A stretch of DNA of 64,000 nt from Cervus elaphus (Eukaryota; Chordata; Mammalia; Artiodactyla; Cervidae). Within the stretch, counting starts at the first letter, position 1, and every line of letters begins with the position of its first letter. The notes beneath the pieces are model-generated. The model was not told where the DNA came from. It made no database searches and saw only the letters and a program-made list of their open reading frames with translations. Positions 54,601 through 64,000 of the stretch are shown one piece after another. Position numbers and translations under genes: made by a program. Where the stretch lies: NCBI RefSeq assembly GCF_910594005.1, contig NC_057817.1:29923001-29987000 (forward strand). Reading direction: 5' to 3'.

Positions 54601-57600
54601 CTTACTGTAACACATTGAATCTGCCCACAATGCAGGAGACCCAGGTTCAATCCCTGGGTTGGGAAGATTCCCTTGGAAAAGAGGAATTCTCCAGTATTCT
54701 TGCCTGGAGTATTCCATGGACAGAGGAGCCTGGTGGACTACAGTCCCTAGAGCTGCAAAGAGTTGGACATGACTGAGTGACGAACACTTTCACTTACCGT
54801 ACCACATCAGACAGACTTACCTGCCTCATCAGCCATGAGCTTGGGTCCCCACACCAACACCATTCTAGTTCTCTCAAAGGCTCCACATGGCATCTCAGAA
54901 GACCAGGATGGAAGTCTTTTCTTTCCACTTATTTCCTGGGACTTGCATGTAAATTACTCAAGAGTGTATCCTGCTCTAGGCCTGGGGGGTGTTCTCAAGG
55001 TGAGTCAGGTGCAGGTATGGAGAGATGAGAGAGACCAAAAATCTCAAGATAAACCCGGGCCCGTCTTTGGCACTGTTGTTTCCTTACTGCCTTTAAGAAC
55101 TGCCCCCGGGAAGAGCAGCTGAGGGGAGGGAAGTGGGACTCAGTGGGCCAACAAGAGGCTTTTCTGGTTAGGAAGGTTCAATTCTGCCTCTCTTGGCTTG
55201 AAGACTCAAGGTTCTTCAAGGAACCCTTCTACATTACTAATGCCAGCTGTCTCTTGTGGCCCTGGCCATGCACCAACTAAAGATCTCTGACCAGGATAGG
55301 AATTCCCTGGTAGTCCAATGGTTAGGACTTGGCACTTCCTTTGCCGGGGCCCCAGTTTAATCCCTGGTCAGGGAACTAAGGGGCTTCCCGTGTGGCCCTA
55401 GTGGTAAAGAACTTTCCTGCCAATGCCAGAGATATAGGAGATGCAGGTTCGACCCCTGGATCAGGAAGATCCCCTGGAGGCGGGCATGGCAATCCACTCC
55501 AGTATTCTTGCCTGGAGAATCCCATGGACAGAGGAGCCTGGCGGGCTATAGTCCATGGGGTTGCAAAGAGTCAGATGTGACTGAAGCAGCTTAGCCCTTG
55601 CACATAGGGAACTAAGATCCTGCAACAAAAGAATGAATGAATGAATGACTTAGGGAGAGGGCACTGATGCCTGCCCGTCTAGACCTAACCGGAACCAAGC
55701 CTGCAGGATGCTGGTGCTGCTATCGTCCTCTCGACAGGGACTAAAGGAAGACAGGGTGGCCCAGCAGCATCAAAGGAGGCTGGTGCTCGGCTGTGATCCC
55801 ACTCTGAAGTGGTCCTGAGAGTCCCAGCTGGACATCAGCATAGCCCACCTAGTACATAGATACCTGGTTTTCAGTTCCTGAAGAGATTCCAAGTGTCTGG
55901 GTGTGTTGCTGCTGTTGTTAGTTGATTTGGATACAACAGAATTGAGCAAACAGAATTGAGAATAACTGAAACAACAGTGTGGCAGAATGTAGTAAGCCAG
56001 AAACCAACTGGGGCCGCACCCTGCTGAGACTGGGCTAAACTTGTCCTCAACTCCCCCACCCCCACAGTGGTGTCTCTCCTCTCTGAGTTCCTCTGCATCT
56101 CTGCCAGGGCCGGGGCTCTGCTCTGCATCTGTTTCAACCTGAGGCACCAACCCCTTTGTTCTTCAGACACATATAAATGCGTGCACGTAAATATCAAGTA
56201 TACCACGCCACTTGGCCCCATGCACTTCACAATGTTAGTAACTTTCTGAAAATTTAGGAGGGTGAGAGACAGGGATTCACAGTGAACAGCCCCACAGAGC
56301 AGCCTCCTTTCTCTCTGTATATAACATGCAAAATGCAAAAACTCCCTCCTGTCTCACATAGAGCTGTTCCACCCACACCCAGCCCTCCACTGGGATCTCA
56401 GCTTCAGATTTAAGCACTTATCAAAATATTGTTCCCACCGAAGACTTTCTCTTTTCCAGGGGAATTTAGGTGAATACAATTTTCTTCCCCCTTTTTTAAC
56501 TCCACATGCGTGTATTCAGTTTATCACAGTACCAGGTGTCGAAGTCAAGTCCTGCTGCTTCTGTCTTCTTTACCCACATGCCAGGTGGGCACCACCTACC
56601 TGGATGTCAAGCCGATCCCCGACATTTCAGGGCAGTGCTGCCTGCCTTGTCCTGGGATCTCGGTTCTATGGCCTGAGAATCTGCTGCTCCTGAATGCAAG
56701 TTCTCTGCTGCTTCCCAGGCTCCTGCTGCCCCTGGGCTGGTGGTCTTGCCGCTGTCTTTGTGAATTCTCTGTGTGTATGCACCTCTGGAGATATGCTGCT
56801 TCCACTCCCAAAAGTGCATCCTCTCTTTGGCTGCCTGCCTCCAGCCTACCTCAGATCTGCATGTCCACCTGTTGTGTGGGTCCAGGCCACTCACCCCTTT
56901 GTGACCCTGCCCACCTCATCAGCTCCCCTGGCTGTGCTCTCCAGTTCACAGTAGTGGCTAGTCTCCTAACTGGGACCTACCTCGGGCCAACTGCACCGTT
57001 CTCCCCGTTTGCTTGACACTGGCAGCGTGCCTCATTAAAGGCTCGCTGGGATGTGTTCTCAGCATGTGGGGAAGGGCTCTTCATCTTCCCCGTGGGCTTT
57101 GGGACTGAGTCTCTCAAAGGCCAGCAGACCCCCTTCTCCAGAAGTTTCCTCTGATTTGTTTTACACATGTCTCCCCTGGGCACTCTGTCTGACAGGTAAG
57201 ATAGCTACATGCCCGCACACTCTAGGCACTGTCTGTAGTCCGAAAAGAATCTTAACCTCAGACTGCCCTGCCCCCCCTTGCTCAGAGCCTGTTTCTGCAG
57301 AAAGTACACAGCAGTTGACATGTGTGTGCCAAGATGCAGCAAGCAGGGACTCATGCAGACTTCCAATGTGGTGCTGACAGAGGAGAGGGCTTATAACTTG
57401 GTTTCTGGGAAGGAACCAAGATAGGGGTGGAGAGGAAGAAGCATGGATGGGTGAGAAGCAGCAAGGAACAGTGAGGAGAGGGAAGAGGGAGAATTCTGTG
57501 ATGTGAAAGAAGAGGAAGATTCGCAAGAAAAGAAGCAGAGCCCCTGGAATGTGGCAGAAATGTCATATTAAGCAGTTCCACATCTGGGTCAGCCCTGGAC

Positions 57601-57862
57601 TGGTCTTCCAGAGTCGACCAGGGACACAATTGGGTAGGCTGGGTGGGTGCTCACATCTCAGGGGCCATGTCTCAGCTGCTCCCCAACCCATAACTGTATT
57701 AACTCTTTCAGTGCCTCAGTGACCCAAAGAAAGGAAGAACAGGAACCCCCAGAGGAGTCAGCTGAGCTTGTTCATAAAAAGTCAAACGAGTCCTTCCCTG
57801 GAACCCTAAGAAGCCAGAAGGATCGAGACAATCCCAGCCCCATTCCATGCCTTAGCCAGTGA
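42664..57862 (+). CDS. FAM186B: FAM186B, family with sequence similarity 186 member B (8 coding exons)
   Basis: Poorly characterised mammalian protein; function is not established. Coding exons: 42664-42759, 43818-44043, 48566-48748, 49096-50749, 51185-51377, 53445-53623, 54287-54472 and 57712-57862 (TGA 57860-57862). All are GT-AG and in phase, giving 955 residues against about 890 in human. The N-terminus MEKDKPPQLVTPASVKAII and the block LDNVNCVINRFQEELGYDL identify it. Residues about 108-168 contain ALDEWIEVMEKVLPLSLIAT. Residues 169-719, one large exon, hold long heptad-like and Glu/Gln/Arg-rich helices (RRQQWQQEEEMWLQRQERW), then a basic proline-rich part and HYLRSKALELTTTTMELNG. No transmembrane segment or signal peptide was seen. 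The ATG was chosen because it opens the conserved N-terminus and an exon with a good donor follows. FAM186A is the only relative I know. Confidence 0.94.
43203..43410 (+). mobile_element. Bov-tA SINE in FAM186B intron 1
   Basis: 'tgcttcccttgtggctcag', 'ggttcgatccttgggtgg', body and 'gaatcagacacaactgac' with the actttcactttcac tail. Sense to the gene. Confidence 0.92.
43575..43765 (+). repeat. MIR directly upstream of FAM186B exon 2
   Basis: 'ctaacacttactttatgtgc' through 'aagaaaactgaggccccgag' and 'ctaaggtcacatgactagg'. It ends about 50 bases before the exon at 43818. Confidence 0.85.
44590..44888. mobile_element. Tigger-like DNA transposon remnant (non-autonomous) in L1
   Basis: Left part 'ttagttccagaccaccacaa' and right end 'gcaataaaacaagatgtgcctgta' resemble the two ends of a Tigger (TcMar) element with an internal deletion. 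L1 sequence abuts on both sides. Subfamily not assigned. Confidence 0.7.
45160..45832. mobile_element. Second Tigger-like DNA transposon remnant, split by a Bov-tA
   Basis: 'gaccttccttagcttatgatgg' at the left and 'aagtcataagttggggactatctgta'-type text at the right are inverted ends of one element; 'ggttagcctagcctacctta' follows the SINE. The element lies inside the L1. Confidence 0.72.
45248..45468 (+). mobile_element. Bov-tA SINE inside the Tigger-like element
   Basis: 'ttccctagtggctcagatgg' to 'gttggacacaagagtgac' with a cactttcactttcact tail. Interrupts 'acctaacct...aacctaccaaac' of the host element. Confidence 0.92.
46308..46483 (-). mobile_element. CHR-type SINE inside L1 (minus)
   Basis: 'tttatttatttgactgcata', 'gggatcttagttccctgacc', end 'ggactaccagggaagtcgc'. 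L1 text 'ctttgtccattt' is present on both sides (46290 and 46485). Confidence 0.88.
47074..47369 (-). mobile_element. BovB 3'-end fragment inside L1 (minus)
   Basis: 'tcagttcagtcactcagcc', 'catcagggtcttttccaatg', 'attggagtttcagcttcagc'. About 295 bp of BovB 3' end; L1 'atagctttg' / 'taatatagc' resumes exactly across it. Confidence 0.9.
48300..48470 (+). repeat. MIR-like repeat in FAM186B intron 2
   Basis: 'ggcaggtctcatgttaatc' and 'ggatactaaggctcagggc...aagtgatttgcccaacatc'. It ends about 95 bases before exon 48566. 47870-48290 shows nothing named. Confidence 0.72.
49096..50749 (+). CDS. FAM186B: FAM186B large coiled-coil exon (1,654 nt)
   Basis: More than half of the protein is in this exon, opened by a split Met codon (A|TG) and closed by a split Arg codon (CG|C). 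The open frame also runs left through part of the intron, which makes a longer ATG-initiated frame starting at 48966, but homology begins at the acceptor (ctctcctag|TGTCC). Segments: conserved helical half (LQELLDSTMF to LEFQLKKTQ), a low-complexity Pro/Ser/Glu linker, and a Glu/Arg/Trp-rich helix near 49990-50220. Confidence 0.92.
51614..51738 (-). mobile_element. Bov-tA/Bov-A fragment (minus)
   Basis: 'agtcgctcagttgtgtccga', 'attctccaggccagaatactg', 'ccttctccaggggatc'. In FAM186B intron 5 (51378-53444). Confidence 0.82.
51762..51985 (+). mobile_element. CHR-type SINE split by a Bov-A insertion
   Basis: SINE start 'ggacttccctggcagtcc' to 'cctacgtgccaca' (about 51762-51860), then a reversed Bov-A piece (about 51861-51946, 'ggctcagtcgtgtctgactc' to 'gggattctccaa'), then the SINE end 'ggtgtggccaaaaataaat'. 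52290-53180 after it is unassigned. Confidence 0.82.
53185..53392 (-). mobile_element. Bov-tA SINE (minus) 50 bp before FAM186B exon 6
   Basis: 'cactcagtcgtgtccaactc', 'ttccaggcaagaatactgg', 'agggatcgaacctgtgtctc', 'cattggcaggtagattcttt'. The acceptor of exon 53445 lies just beyond it. Confidence 0.88.
54605..54796 (+). mobile_element. Bov-tA SINE in FAM186B intron 7
   Basis: 'gaatctgcccacaatgcagg', 'tcaatccctgggttgggaag', 'gagttggacatgactgagtg', cactttcac tail. The head is slightly shortened. Confidence 0.88.
55300..55640 (+). mobile_element. CHR-type SINE split by a Bov-tA with a 10-bp target duplication
   Basis: Outer SINE 55300-55380 and 55607-55640. The inner Bov-tA is 55381-55606. The 10-mer gggaactaag is at 55371-55380 and again at 55607-55616, so the insertion is exactly delimited. 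The rest of intron 7 (55650-57711) shows no feature I can name. Confidence 0.93.
57712..57862 (+). CDS. FAM186B: FAM186B last coding exon
   Basis: The acceptor aactctttcag is followed by T GCC TCA GTG, completing the Arg codon CG|T from exon 54287-54472. The frame is charged and serine-rich (TQRKEEQEPPEESAELVHKK) and ends CLSQ-TGA. The phase fit and the AATAAA 129 bases downstream support it; the sequence itself I could not match from memory. Confidence 0.75.
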
Positions 57863-57990
57863 TTCTCAAACTTGTTCCAAAGCAGGTTCCCAGCTACTGT
57901 TTTTAAACAAACTCTCCGGGTCCTGCTAAGTAATCCTAGAACTTTGAGAAACACTACTTTCCTCTTTCAGTCAGCAAACTGTACATTGTT

Positions 57991-57996
57991 AATAAA
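57991..57996 (+). terminator. FAM186B: FAM186B polyadenylation signal
   Basis: Canonical AATAAA 129 bases after the FAM186B stop, followed by a T-rich tract at about 58007-58030. The expected cleavage site is about 58010-58020. Confidence 0.75.
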
Positions 57997-59149
57997 ATAG
58001 AGATATGTTTATTTTTTAAATTTTCTGTCTCATTGCTAAAACCCACACCTCCCCAACTCATTTTTGGAACCAGGTCCATGACTTGGACACCAGTCACAGA
58101 GGATCCCCCAAATGTTGAGCTTGCCTTCTGGGAGTTGACCAGCCAAGACAGCCATGATTAGTGCCTGGCACACGGCAGGGCTCAATAAGTCTTCATTCAG
58201 TCAGGGACATGGACAAATATGTAACTGATAATGAGTGTCAACACTTAGAACAAAAGAAGATAGTACAAGTCTGAGCCAGGGGTGACCAGGCTCGGGGGGG
58301 CGGTGGCAAAGATGAGTGCCCTTCTGAGGAGGGAGGACACAGATGGAACAAATGGAGACACGAGTTTCCAAATCTACATGGTGTGGGCTTAGGAGGCCAT
58401 GCCTGTCTATTGTCTTAATTCAGGTGAGACATGGCTTTGGTTGGTTCACACAGCTTACAAGCAGCGTCCCACCCTCACTCTCCCTTGCACTCAGCTGTCT
58501 GCCAGTCTCCCTTCGGCCTCTGCCCTCCCCTTCCGCCTTGTCTCACCCGGCAGGGCCAGGCCTAGGGAGCAGGCACAACAAAACGTTAGCTAGGAAATCA
58601 CCCTGTCCTCAGAGGACCCACAATCCAGTGATTCTGTTTCTGAGGAATGGTAGCCATGCTTGCTCCTGGCTTAAGGTTGAAACTTTGGAAGGAAGAGAAG
58701 AATATGGGATGCAAACAGATGGGCGCTTGACCTGATCTCTGGGCCAGAGCAGGATTTGATCTCGGAGCCACAGCTCAATGTATCCCAAGGAAGCCTGCTG
58801 GAGGGAGGATGGTGAGAGGCATTCTTGATGCAAGTCACACATACTGGACTGCTGGGGCAAGAATGGGCAATTTCTAACCTTTTGGGTCTATTCTTTTCAG
58901 GAGGCCTCACCCATGGTAGCCCTCATGCTAAATATACTTCTTTATAAATAATTTGAAAAGATTTTTATAATTTCATTTTGGATATTAACTGACTATGAGT
59001 AAGTTGTGGTTTTTTTAAATGTGCAGTGGGCTGTGACTTCTCAGCAATCATCACCCATAGAGATGAAATCTAACAAGTTTTGTAAATATGAGAACATTTT
59101 GAATATTAAACTTGACAGAACAATGAAACTGACAATATTATGGTTTTTT

Positions 59150-60395
59150 TTGTTGTTCAGTCACTCAGTCATGTCCGACTCTTTGTACCCCATGGACTGC
59201 AGCACACCAGACTTCCCTGTCCTTCACCATCTCCCGGAGCTTGCTCAAACTCATGTCTAGAGTCAGTGATGCCATCCAACCATCTCATTCTCTGTCTCCC
59301 CCTTCTCCTCCTGCCTTCAATCTTTCCCAGCATCAGGGTCTTTTCCAATGAGTCAGCTCTTCACATCAGGTAGCCAAAGTATTGGAGTTTCAGCCTCAGC
59401 ATCAGTCCTTCTAATGAATATTCAGGGTTGATCTCCTTTAGGATTGACTGGTTTGATCTCCTTGCAGTCCAAGGGACTCTCAAGAGTCTTCTCCAACACC
59501 ACAGTTCAAAAGCATCAGTTCTTTGGCATTCAGCCTTCTTTATGGTACAACTCTCACATCCATACATGACTACTGGAAAAACCACAGCTTTGACTAGATG
59601 GACCTTTGTTGGCAAAATAATGTGTCTGCTTTTTAATATACTGTCTAGGTTTGTCATAGCTTTTCTTCCAAGGAGCAAGCATCTTTTAATTTCATGGCTG
59701 CAGTCACCATCTGCAGTCATTTTGGAGCCCAAGAAAATAAAGTCCATCACTGTTTCCATTGTTTCCGCATCTATTTGCCTTGAAGTGATGGGACTAGATG
59801 CCATGATCTTTATTTTTTGAATCTTGAGTTTTAAGCCAGCTTTTTCACTTTCTTTTCACTTTCATCAAGAGGCTCTGTAGTTCCTCTTTGTTTTCTGCCA
59901 TAAGGGTGGTGTCATATGAATATCTGAGATTATTGATATTTCTCCCTGCAGTCTTGATTCCAGCTTGTGCTTCATCCAGCCCAGCATTTTGAATGATGTA
60001 CTCTGCATATAAGTTATATAAGCAGGGTGACAATATACAGCCTTGATGTACTCCTTTCCCAATTTGGAACCAGTCCATTGTTCCATGTGCGTTCTAACTG
60101 TTGCTTCTTGACCTGCATACAGGTTTCTCAGGAGGCAGATCAGGTGGTCTGGTATTCCCATCTCTTTAAGAATTTTCCTCAGTTTGTTGTGGCCCACACA
60201 GTCAAAGGTTTTAGCATAGCCAATAAAGCAGAAGTAGATGTTTTTCCAGAACTCTCTGGCTTTTTCGATGATCCAGTGGATGTTGGCAATTTGATCTCTG
60301 GTTCCTCTGCCTTTTCTAAATCCAGCTTGAACATCTGGAAGTTCTCAGTTCACGTACTGTTGAAGGCTGGCCTGGAGAATTTTGAGCATCATATA
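59150..60395 (-). mobile_element. BovB (RTE) LINE 3' part, 1.25 kb, broken
   Basis: Same orientation as the copy at 32.5-35.0 kb. Reverse-transcriptase pieces on - at 59361-59804 and, in two frames, 59845-60197 (GCILSPCLYNLYAEYIIQNA). The second Asp box is altered (NNLRYSYDTTL), and there are frameshifts. 5'-truncated at about 60395. Confidence 0.93.
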
Positions 60396-60404
60396 AACAT
60401 TTAA

Positions 60405-60542
60405 TTACATATTTTTATATTTTGGTGCCAATGACTTTACTCCCTCGACATGTGGGTTCTTAGTTCCCGACCAGGGATCGAACCTGTGCTCCTTGCAATG
60501 GAAGCACCAGAGTCCTAACCACTGGATCACCAGGGAAGTCCC
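60405..60542 (-). mobile_element. CHR-type SINE (minus) at the BovB end
   Basis: 'gggttcttagttcccgaccagg' within it, 'atcgaacctgtgctccttg', end 'ggatcaccagggaagtccc'. Adjoins the truncated 5' end of BovB. Confidence 0.87.
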
Positions 60543-61259
60543 ACCAATGACATTTTTAAAGGTTTCACATGTTTTCATAGGCCTTTGGCACTGTGCTAAG
60601 GTGCCCAGCAGCCAAACCCACTCTGGTGATGGAGGACTTTGACTTTTTGGATGTCTTCTCTCAAGCTCTCCAGCAAGCAAGCAGAGTGTCTGATAGAAGT
60701 TGTGAAGCCAAGAGAACTGCAACCAAGGAGATATATAGATATAGTATATGATGTTTTTCTGGTATGAGGTTCTTTAATATTATACAAAAGCCTCATTTTT
60801 TTCAGAGCAAAGTTGATGTATTCTATCAAAGAAGATATTGCCTTAACCCTCAAAAAAACAAAAACAGGGAAGTCAAAATATGAGAAGCAATACTGCTTGA
60901 CGTATTTCTTGAAGCCAGATTTGGGAGTTGGCCATAGCTCTGCCTGCATGGCCCATAGTCTCAGGGGTCTCCAGGATGAGGATTTCCACTACGGTGGAAG
61001 GTGACATGAGAGAAGGGTCTACTTTAGCCATAACTGTGGCCTTTAAGGAGGTGTTGATGAAGTGAAAGGGACGAAAACTGTTTGTAAACAATCAAGACAA
61101 AAAGCCAAGGAGGGGAAAGCCAGGTGGGATTTGGTGTGTCCCATGTGATGGGGAAGCTAACTTAGAAAAAGTCAGATAAAGTATGAGTATGATTCTGTTG
61201 TTGGAGGAGTCATCTTCTCCAAAAAATATATGAGCATGGCTAAGACTGATCTAGTCTAG

Positions 61260-61830
61260 TAGAAAAGGTGGACAACATGCATGAACAGATGGTAAATCTG
61301 AGCAGAGATAGGAAAAAAAAAAATGGAAATGCTAAAAGTGAAAACTGTAATATCAGAGGTGAAAAATTCCTTTGGCCAGTTAATCAAGTTGGACAAAAGC
61401 AGAGGAAAAAAAAATCTGTTAGCTTGAAGCCAGGTCAGGAGAAATTTAAACAGTAACTCTACGCTAAGGAACAATTGAGCAAACCCAAAGCTAAGCACCA
61501 AGATATGTAGGACAATGACAAATGCTCTGACACACATGATTGAAGTCCCAGAAAAAGGGAGACAGAATGGGGCAGAAGAAATATTTGAAGAGAATTTCCC
61601 AAATTAATGAAAGAAAACCAACCACAGATCCAAGAATGTCAGAGAACCCCAAACAGGATAAAGAAAAACACACCTAAGTATAGTATGGTCTAATTGCTGA
61701 AACCAAAGATAAGCAAATATTTTGAAAGCAGCCAGAAATAAAAACAAATTATATAGAAAAGTAAGAAAGAAGTCTCATCAGAGACTTTGCCAGTCAGATG
61801 GTCCCTGAGGTCCAGCTGTATCCCTTATAA
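61260..61830 (+). mobile_element. L1/HAL1-like LINE fragment
   Basis: 'tgaaaccaaagataagcaaa' in part, 'ttgaaagcagccagaaataa' and 'tcatcagagactttgccag' are typical of a LINE ORF1-side region. Frames are broken. Family call is from memory of the pattern. Confidence 0.6.
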
Positions 61831-62769
61831 GTCTACAAGATAACCCAGTGTATTCCAGGACATTCCCTGTCTAGGGGCTGATATTAGCCTAGGTGGGTTT
61901 TCAGTTACCTGCAGAAACAGTAATGGGCTGGAACTAGCAGTGTCTCAGCTGAGCAGCATCCTCCAGGGCACGGGCCCCACTTCTCCACAGTGCCCAGCTC
62001 CCTCCTCTCTTTATACACACCTGGCCCTGAGCTAGCTGGTGACCCTTAAAGACTCCTTATTGGCTGTGAGTTGGGAGGGGGCAGAGAAGATCGATACACT
62101 AGTCAGCTGGCCTGAATGCCCCTCAAAGAAGGCCCTGGGATCTGACTATTGTGTCAAATTCTTTCCGCAAAGGTGACCCAACTGGGAACAACCAAAGCCA
62201 AAGGCCAGCTGGTATACCTGTCGGGGCTCTGCTGAGGGGATAGTCATTGCTATTGGCAGTAACGTCTGTGGGGGCAGGAGCAGCTGCCAGTATTTCAGGG
62301 TTGCCATGGGGGTCAAGAAGATTCAGGTTTCTTCTCCCACACCTCCCATTCTAAGAGTCCCTGTGTAGACCTCTGTTGTCTCACGTTCCAGAAGAGAGTT
62401 CCTTTACTACGGGAGCCACAAGGAGGCAGCAGAGTGCTTGTTTAAGGGCCTCGGCTGTCCTGGATCAGGAGAGGGCCGAACTGTATGGGAACTGCTGAAG
62501 GACGGACACAGCCAAAGCTGGGTGGAGTTCATCTGAGAAGGTGCTTGGCTGAGTGAGGAGAGCAAATATGATCAATATAGGGAGAGAGACAAGGGATTCC
62601 AGACCCATCCTTTGGACATCTGGATCCATTCCTGGTGGCTTCAGCCTAGGGCACTTGACTCACTCACCCCCAGCAGGGTCCTCAGCTTTGTAGTTCAGAG
62701 ATCTGTCCATGTAAATGATACTTCAGGCAACTATTTTTTAGGAACTCTGCCAGGAGGCCCTTCCCGAAG

Positions 62770-63440
62770 ACTTCCTCAAATATGTATCACATCCTCATTC
62801 ATTCAACAAGTATCTACTGGGTACCTAATAGGAGGCACTGTTGAAAGCACTGGGATGTAGTGCTGAAGAGAAGAGTTGGTTTTTTTAAAGTGATTTCCCA
62901 GAACTTACATTTTATTGGGCAAAAATAGACAAAAAATTAATAAAATACACAGTATGTCAGATGGTAAAAGATGCTATGGAGAAACACAAATTTCAGCAGA
63001 GGAGTAGGCCGGAAAGTGCCACTCGACCTCCTCAGGGCATTCCTGAGATTACCATTTAAAATAGGGCGTGTCAGGCCTCACTGAGTTGACATTTGCGGAA
63101 GGACTTGGAGATGAAGAAGCAAGCTATGAGAAAGGGTGTGCAGGCAAAGGGAACAGCCTGAAGTGGGAGCATGCCTGGCATTCTAGAGGAATGGCCAGGT
63201 CTCCCGTGTGACTGGTGCCAGGTGAGTGAGTGGGAGGAGAGTAGTGTGGAAAGTGCTGGAGAGTGACTGGAGGACAGGTCACTTAAGGCCTTGTAGGCCA
63301 CTTGAAGGACGCTTTTTTTTTCCACTCTGAAAGAATAGGAGCCATTTTTACTCTGAATAAAATGGGAACCACTGCAGAATTCCAAGCAGAGAAGTGATAT
63401 AATTGGATCCACCCTTCCAGAGCATCACCCTGGCCACAGG
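62770..63440. repeat. Ancient interspersed repeat, unassigned
   Basis: 'attcaacaagtatctactggg', 'gtatgtcagatggtaaaagatgc' in part, 'ttaaggccttgtaggccac' and 'gcagagaagtgatataattgg' follow the pattern of a common old mammalian repeat. Badly diverged. Confidence 0.55.
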
Positions 63441-63647
63441 GATGGGAACAGACTGCAGGTGGGGAGGGGGAAGCTTTCTATTCCCTTTCTATTCAGGAAA
63501 GTTTAGTAAATGAACTCAAATGCTACTCCCCCTACCAAGATGCCTCTCCTGATCCTCCGTAAAGTGCCCCCTTCTCCTGGAGTTTCTCTCCATCTTTGCT
63601 GATGCATCTCTTCCAGCATTGGTCAGTTTTGTCTTTGTTCTAGAACT

Positions 63648-63798
63648 TTTTTTTAGTATTTATTTATTTGGCTGAGTTGTGGCATGCATGATCTTTAGTT
63701 GTAGCATGTGGGATCTAGTTCCCTGGTTAGGAACCGAACCCGGGGCCCCCTACATTGGGAAGGCAGAGTCTTAGCCACTGGACCACCAGGGAAGCCCC
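63648..63798 (-). mobile_element. CHR-type SINE (minus)
   Basis: 'tttatttatttggctgagttg', 'gggatctagttccctggtt', end 'ggaccaccagggaagcccc'. Confidence 0.87.
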
Positions 63799-64000
63799 TG
63801 TTCTGGGATTGTTGGTGAGCTGTCCTCAACCCCACCAGATCTTAAACTCTTTAAGAGCAGATGCCCAGTTGCTTTCGTAACTGTAGCTGCCCCCAGTACA
63901 GAATGCTGTGCACATACTAGAAACCGAGTCAGATTTTTCCCTAAGGAATAAGTCATCCCACCCTTCCTTAATTGAGCTGCCTGCTCTTGCTGCTGAGGCC

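Larger units (their letters stand above)
57997..64000. other. Gene-free flank downstream of FAM186B
   Basis: No supported gene. Besides the listed repeats there is a MIR-like bit near 58150-58200. 58210-59140, 60550-61250, 61840-62760 and 63800-64000 show no feature I can name, apart from the short exon-like frame discussed under findings. Confidence 0.6.

Overview
This window is nuclear DNA of a ruminant mammal, most likely a bovid (cattle, buffalo, sheep or goat). Three things show this: multi-exon genes with GT-AG introns, a CpG-island promoter, and dense Bov-tA/Bov-A2 SINEs, BovB (RTE) LINEs and cetartiodactyl CHR-type tRNA SINEs. I cannot decide the species from sequence alone. Three protein genes are recognisable, and their order and strands match the conserved mammalian block FMNL3 - PRPF40B - FAM186B (human 12q13).

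Layout. (1) About 1-9.63 kb, + strand: the 3' two thirds of FMNL3, 16 coding exons and 708 codons to the stop at 8005-8007, covering the end of the N-terminal regulatory region, coiled coil, FH1, FH2 and DAD. (2) About 10.1-30.4 kb, - strand: complete PRPF40B, 26 coding exons and 893 codons by my splice model. The start codon is in a GC-rich CpG-island exon at 30380-30382 and the stop is at 10610-10612. It meets FMNL3 tail to tail. (3) 30.45-42.4 kb: a 12-kb intergenic stretch made largely of nested Bov-A2, a 2.5-kb broken BovB LINE, CHR SINEs and an old L1. (4) 42.4-58.0 kb, + strand: complete FAM186B, 8 coding exons and 955 codons, with an AATAAA at 57991-57996. Its second intron is filled by an antisense L1 that carries other elements inside it. 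(5) 58.0-64.0 kb: gene-free flank with a second BovB, an L1/HAL1-like fragment, SINEs and ancient repeats.

Function. FMNL3 is a formin that nucleates and elongates actin. PRPF40B is a U1 snRNP-associated splicing factor with two WW and about six FF domains. FAM186B is a poorly characterised, coiled-coil-rich protein. Nothing suggests that the three act in one pathway; they are neighbours by conserved synteny.

I looked for an undescribed system and did not find one that the sequence supports. The items worth a second look are unusual gene-structure details (a PRPF40B first coding exon holding only the ATG, a pair of mutually compensating microexons, a candidate FMNL3 3'-UTR intron, a CA repeat close to an FMNL3 acceptor) and the nested transposon architecture. 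All exon borders were set by reading splice sites and phases by eye and by remembered similarity to the mammalian proteins; no alignment was run.
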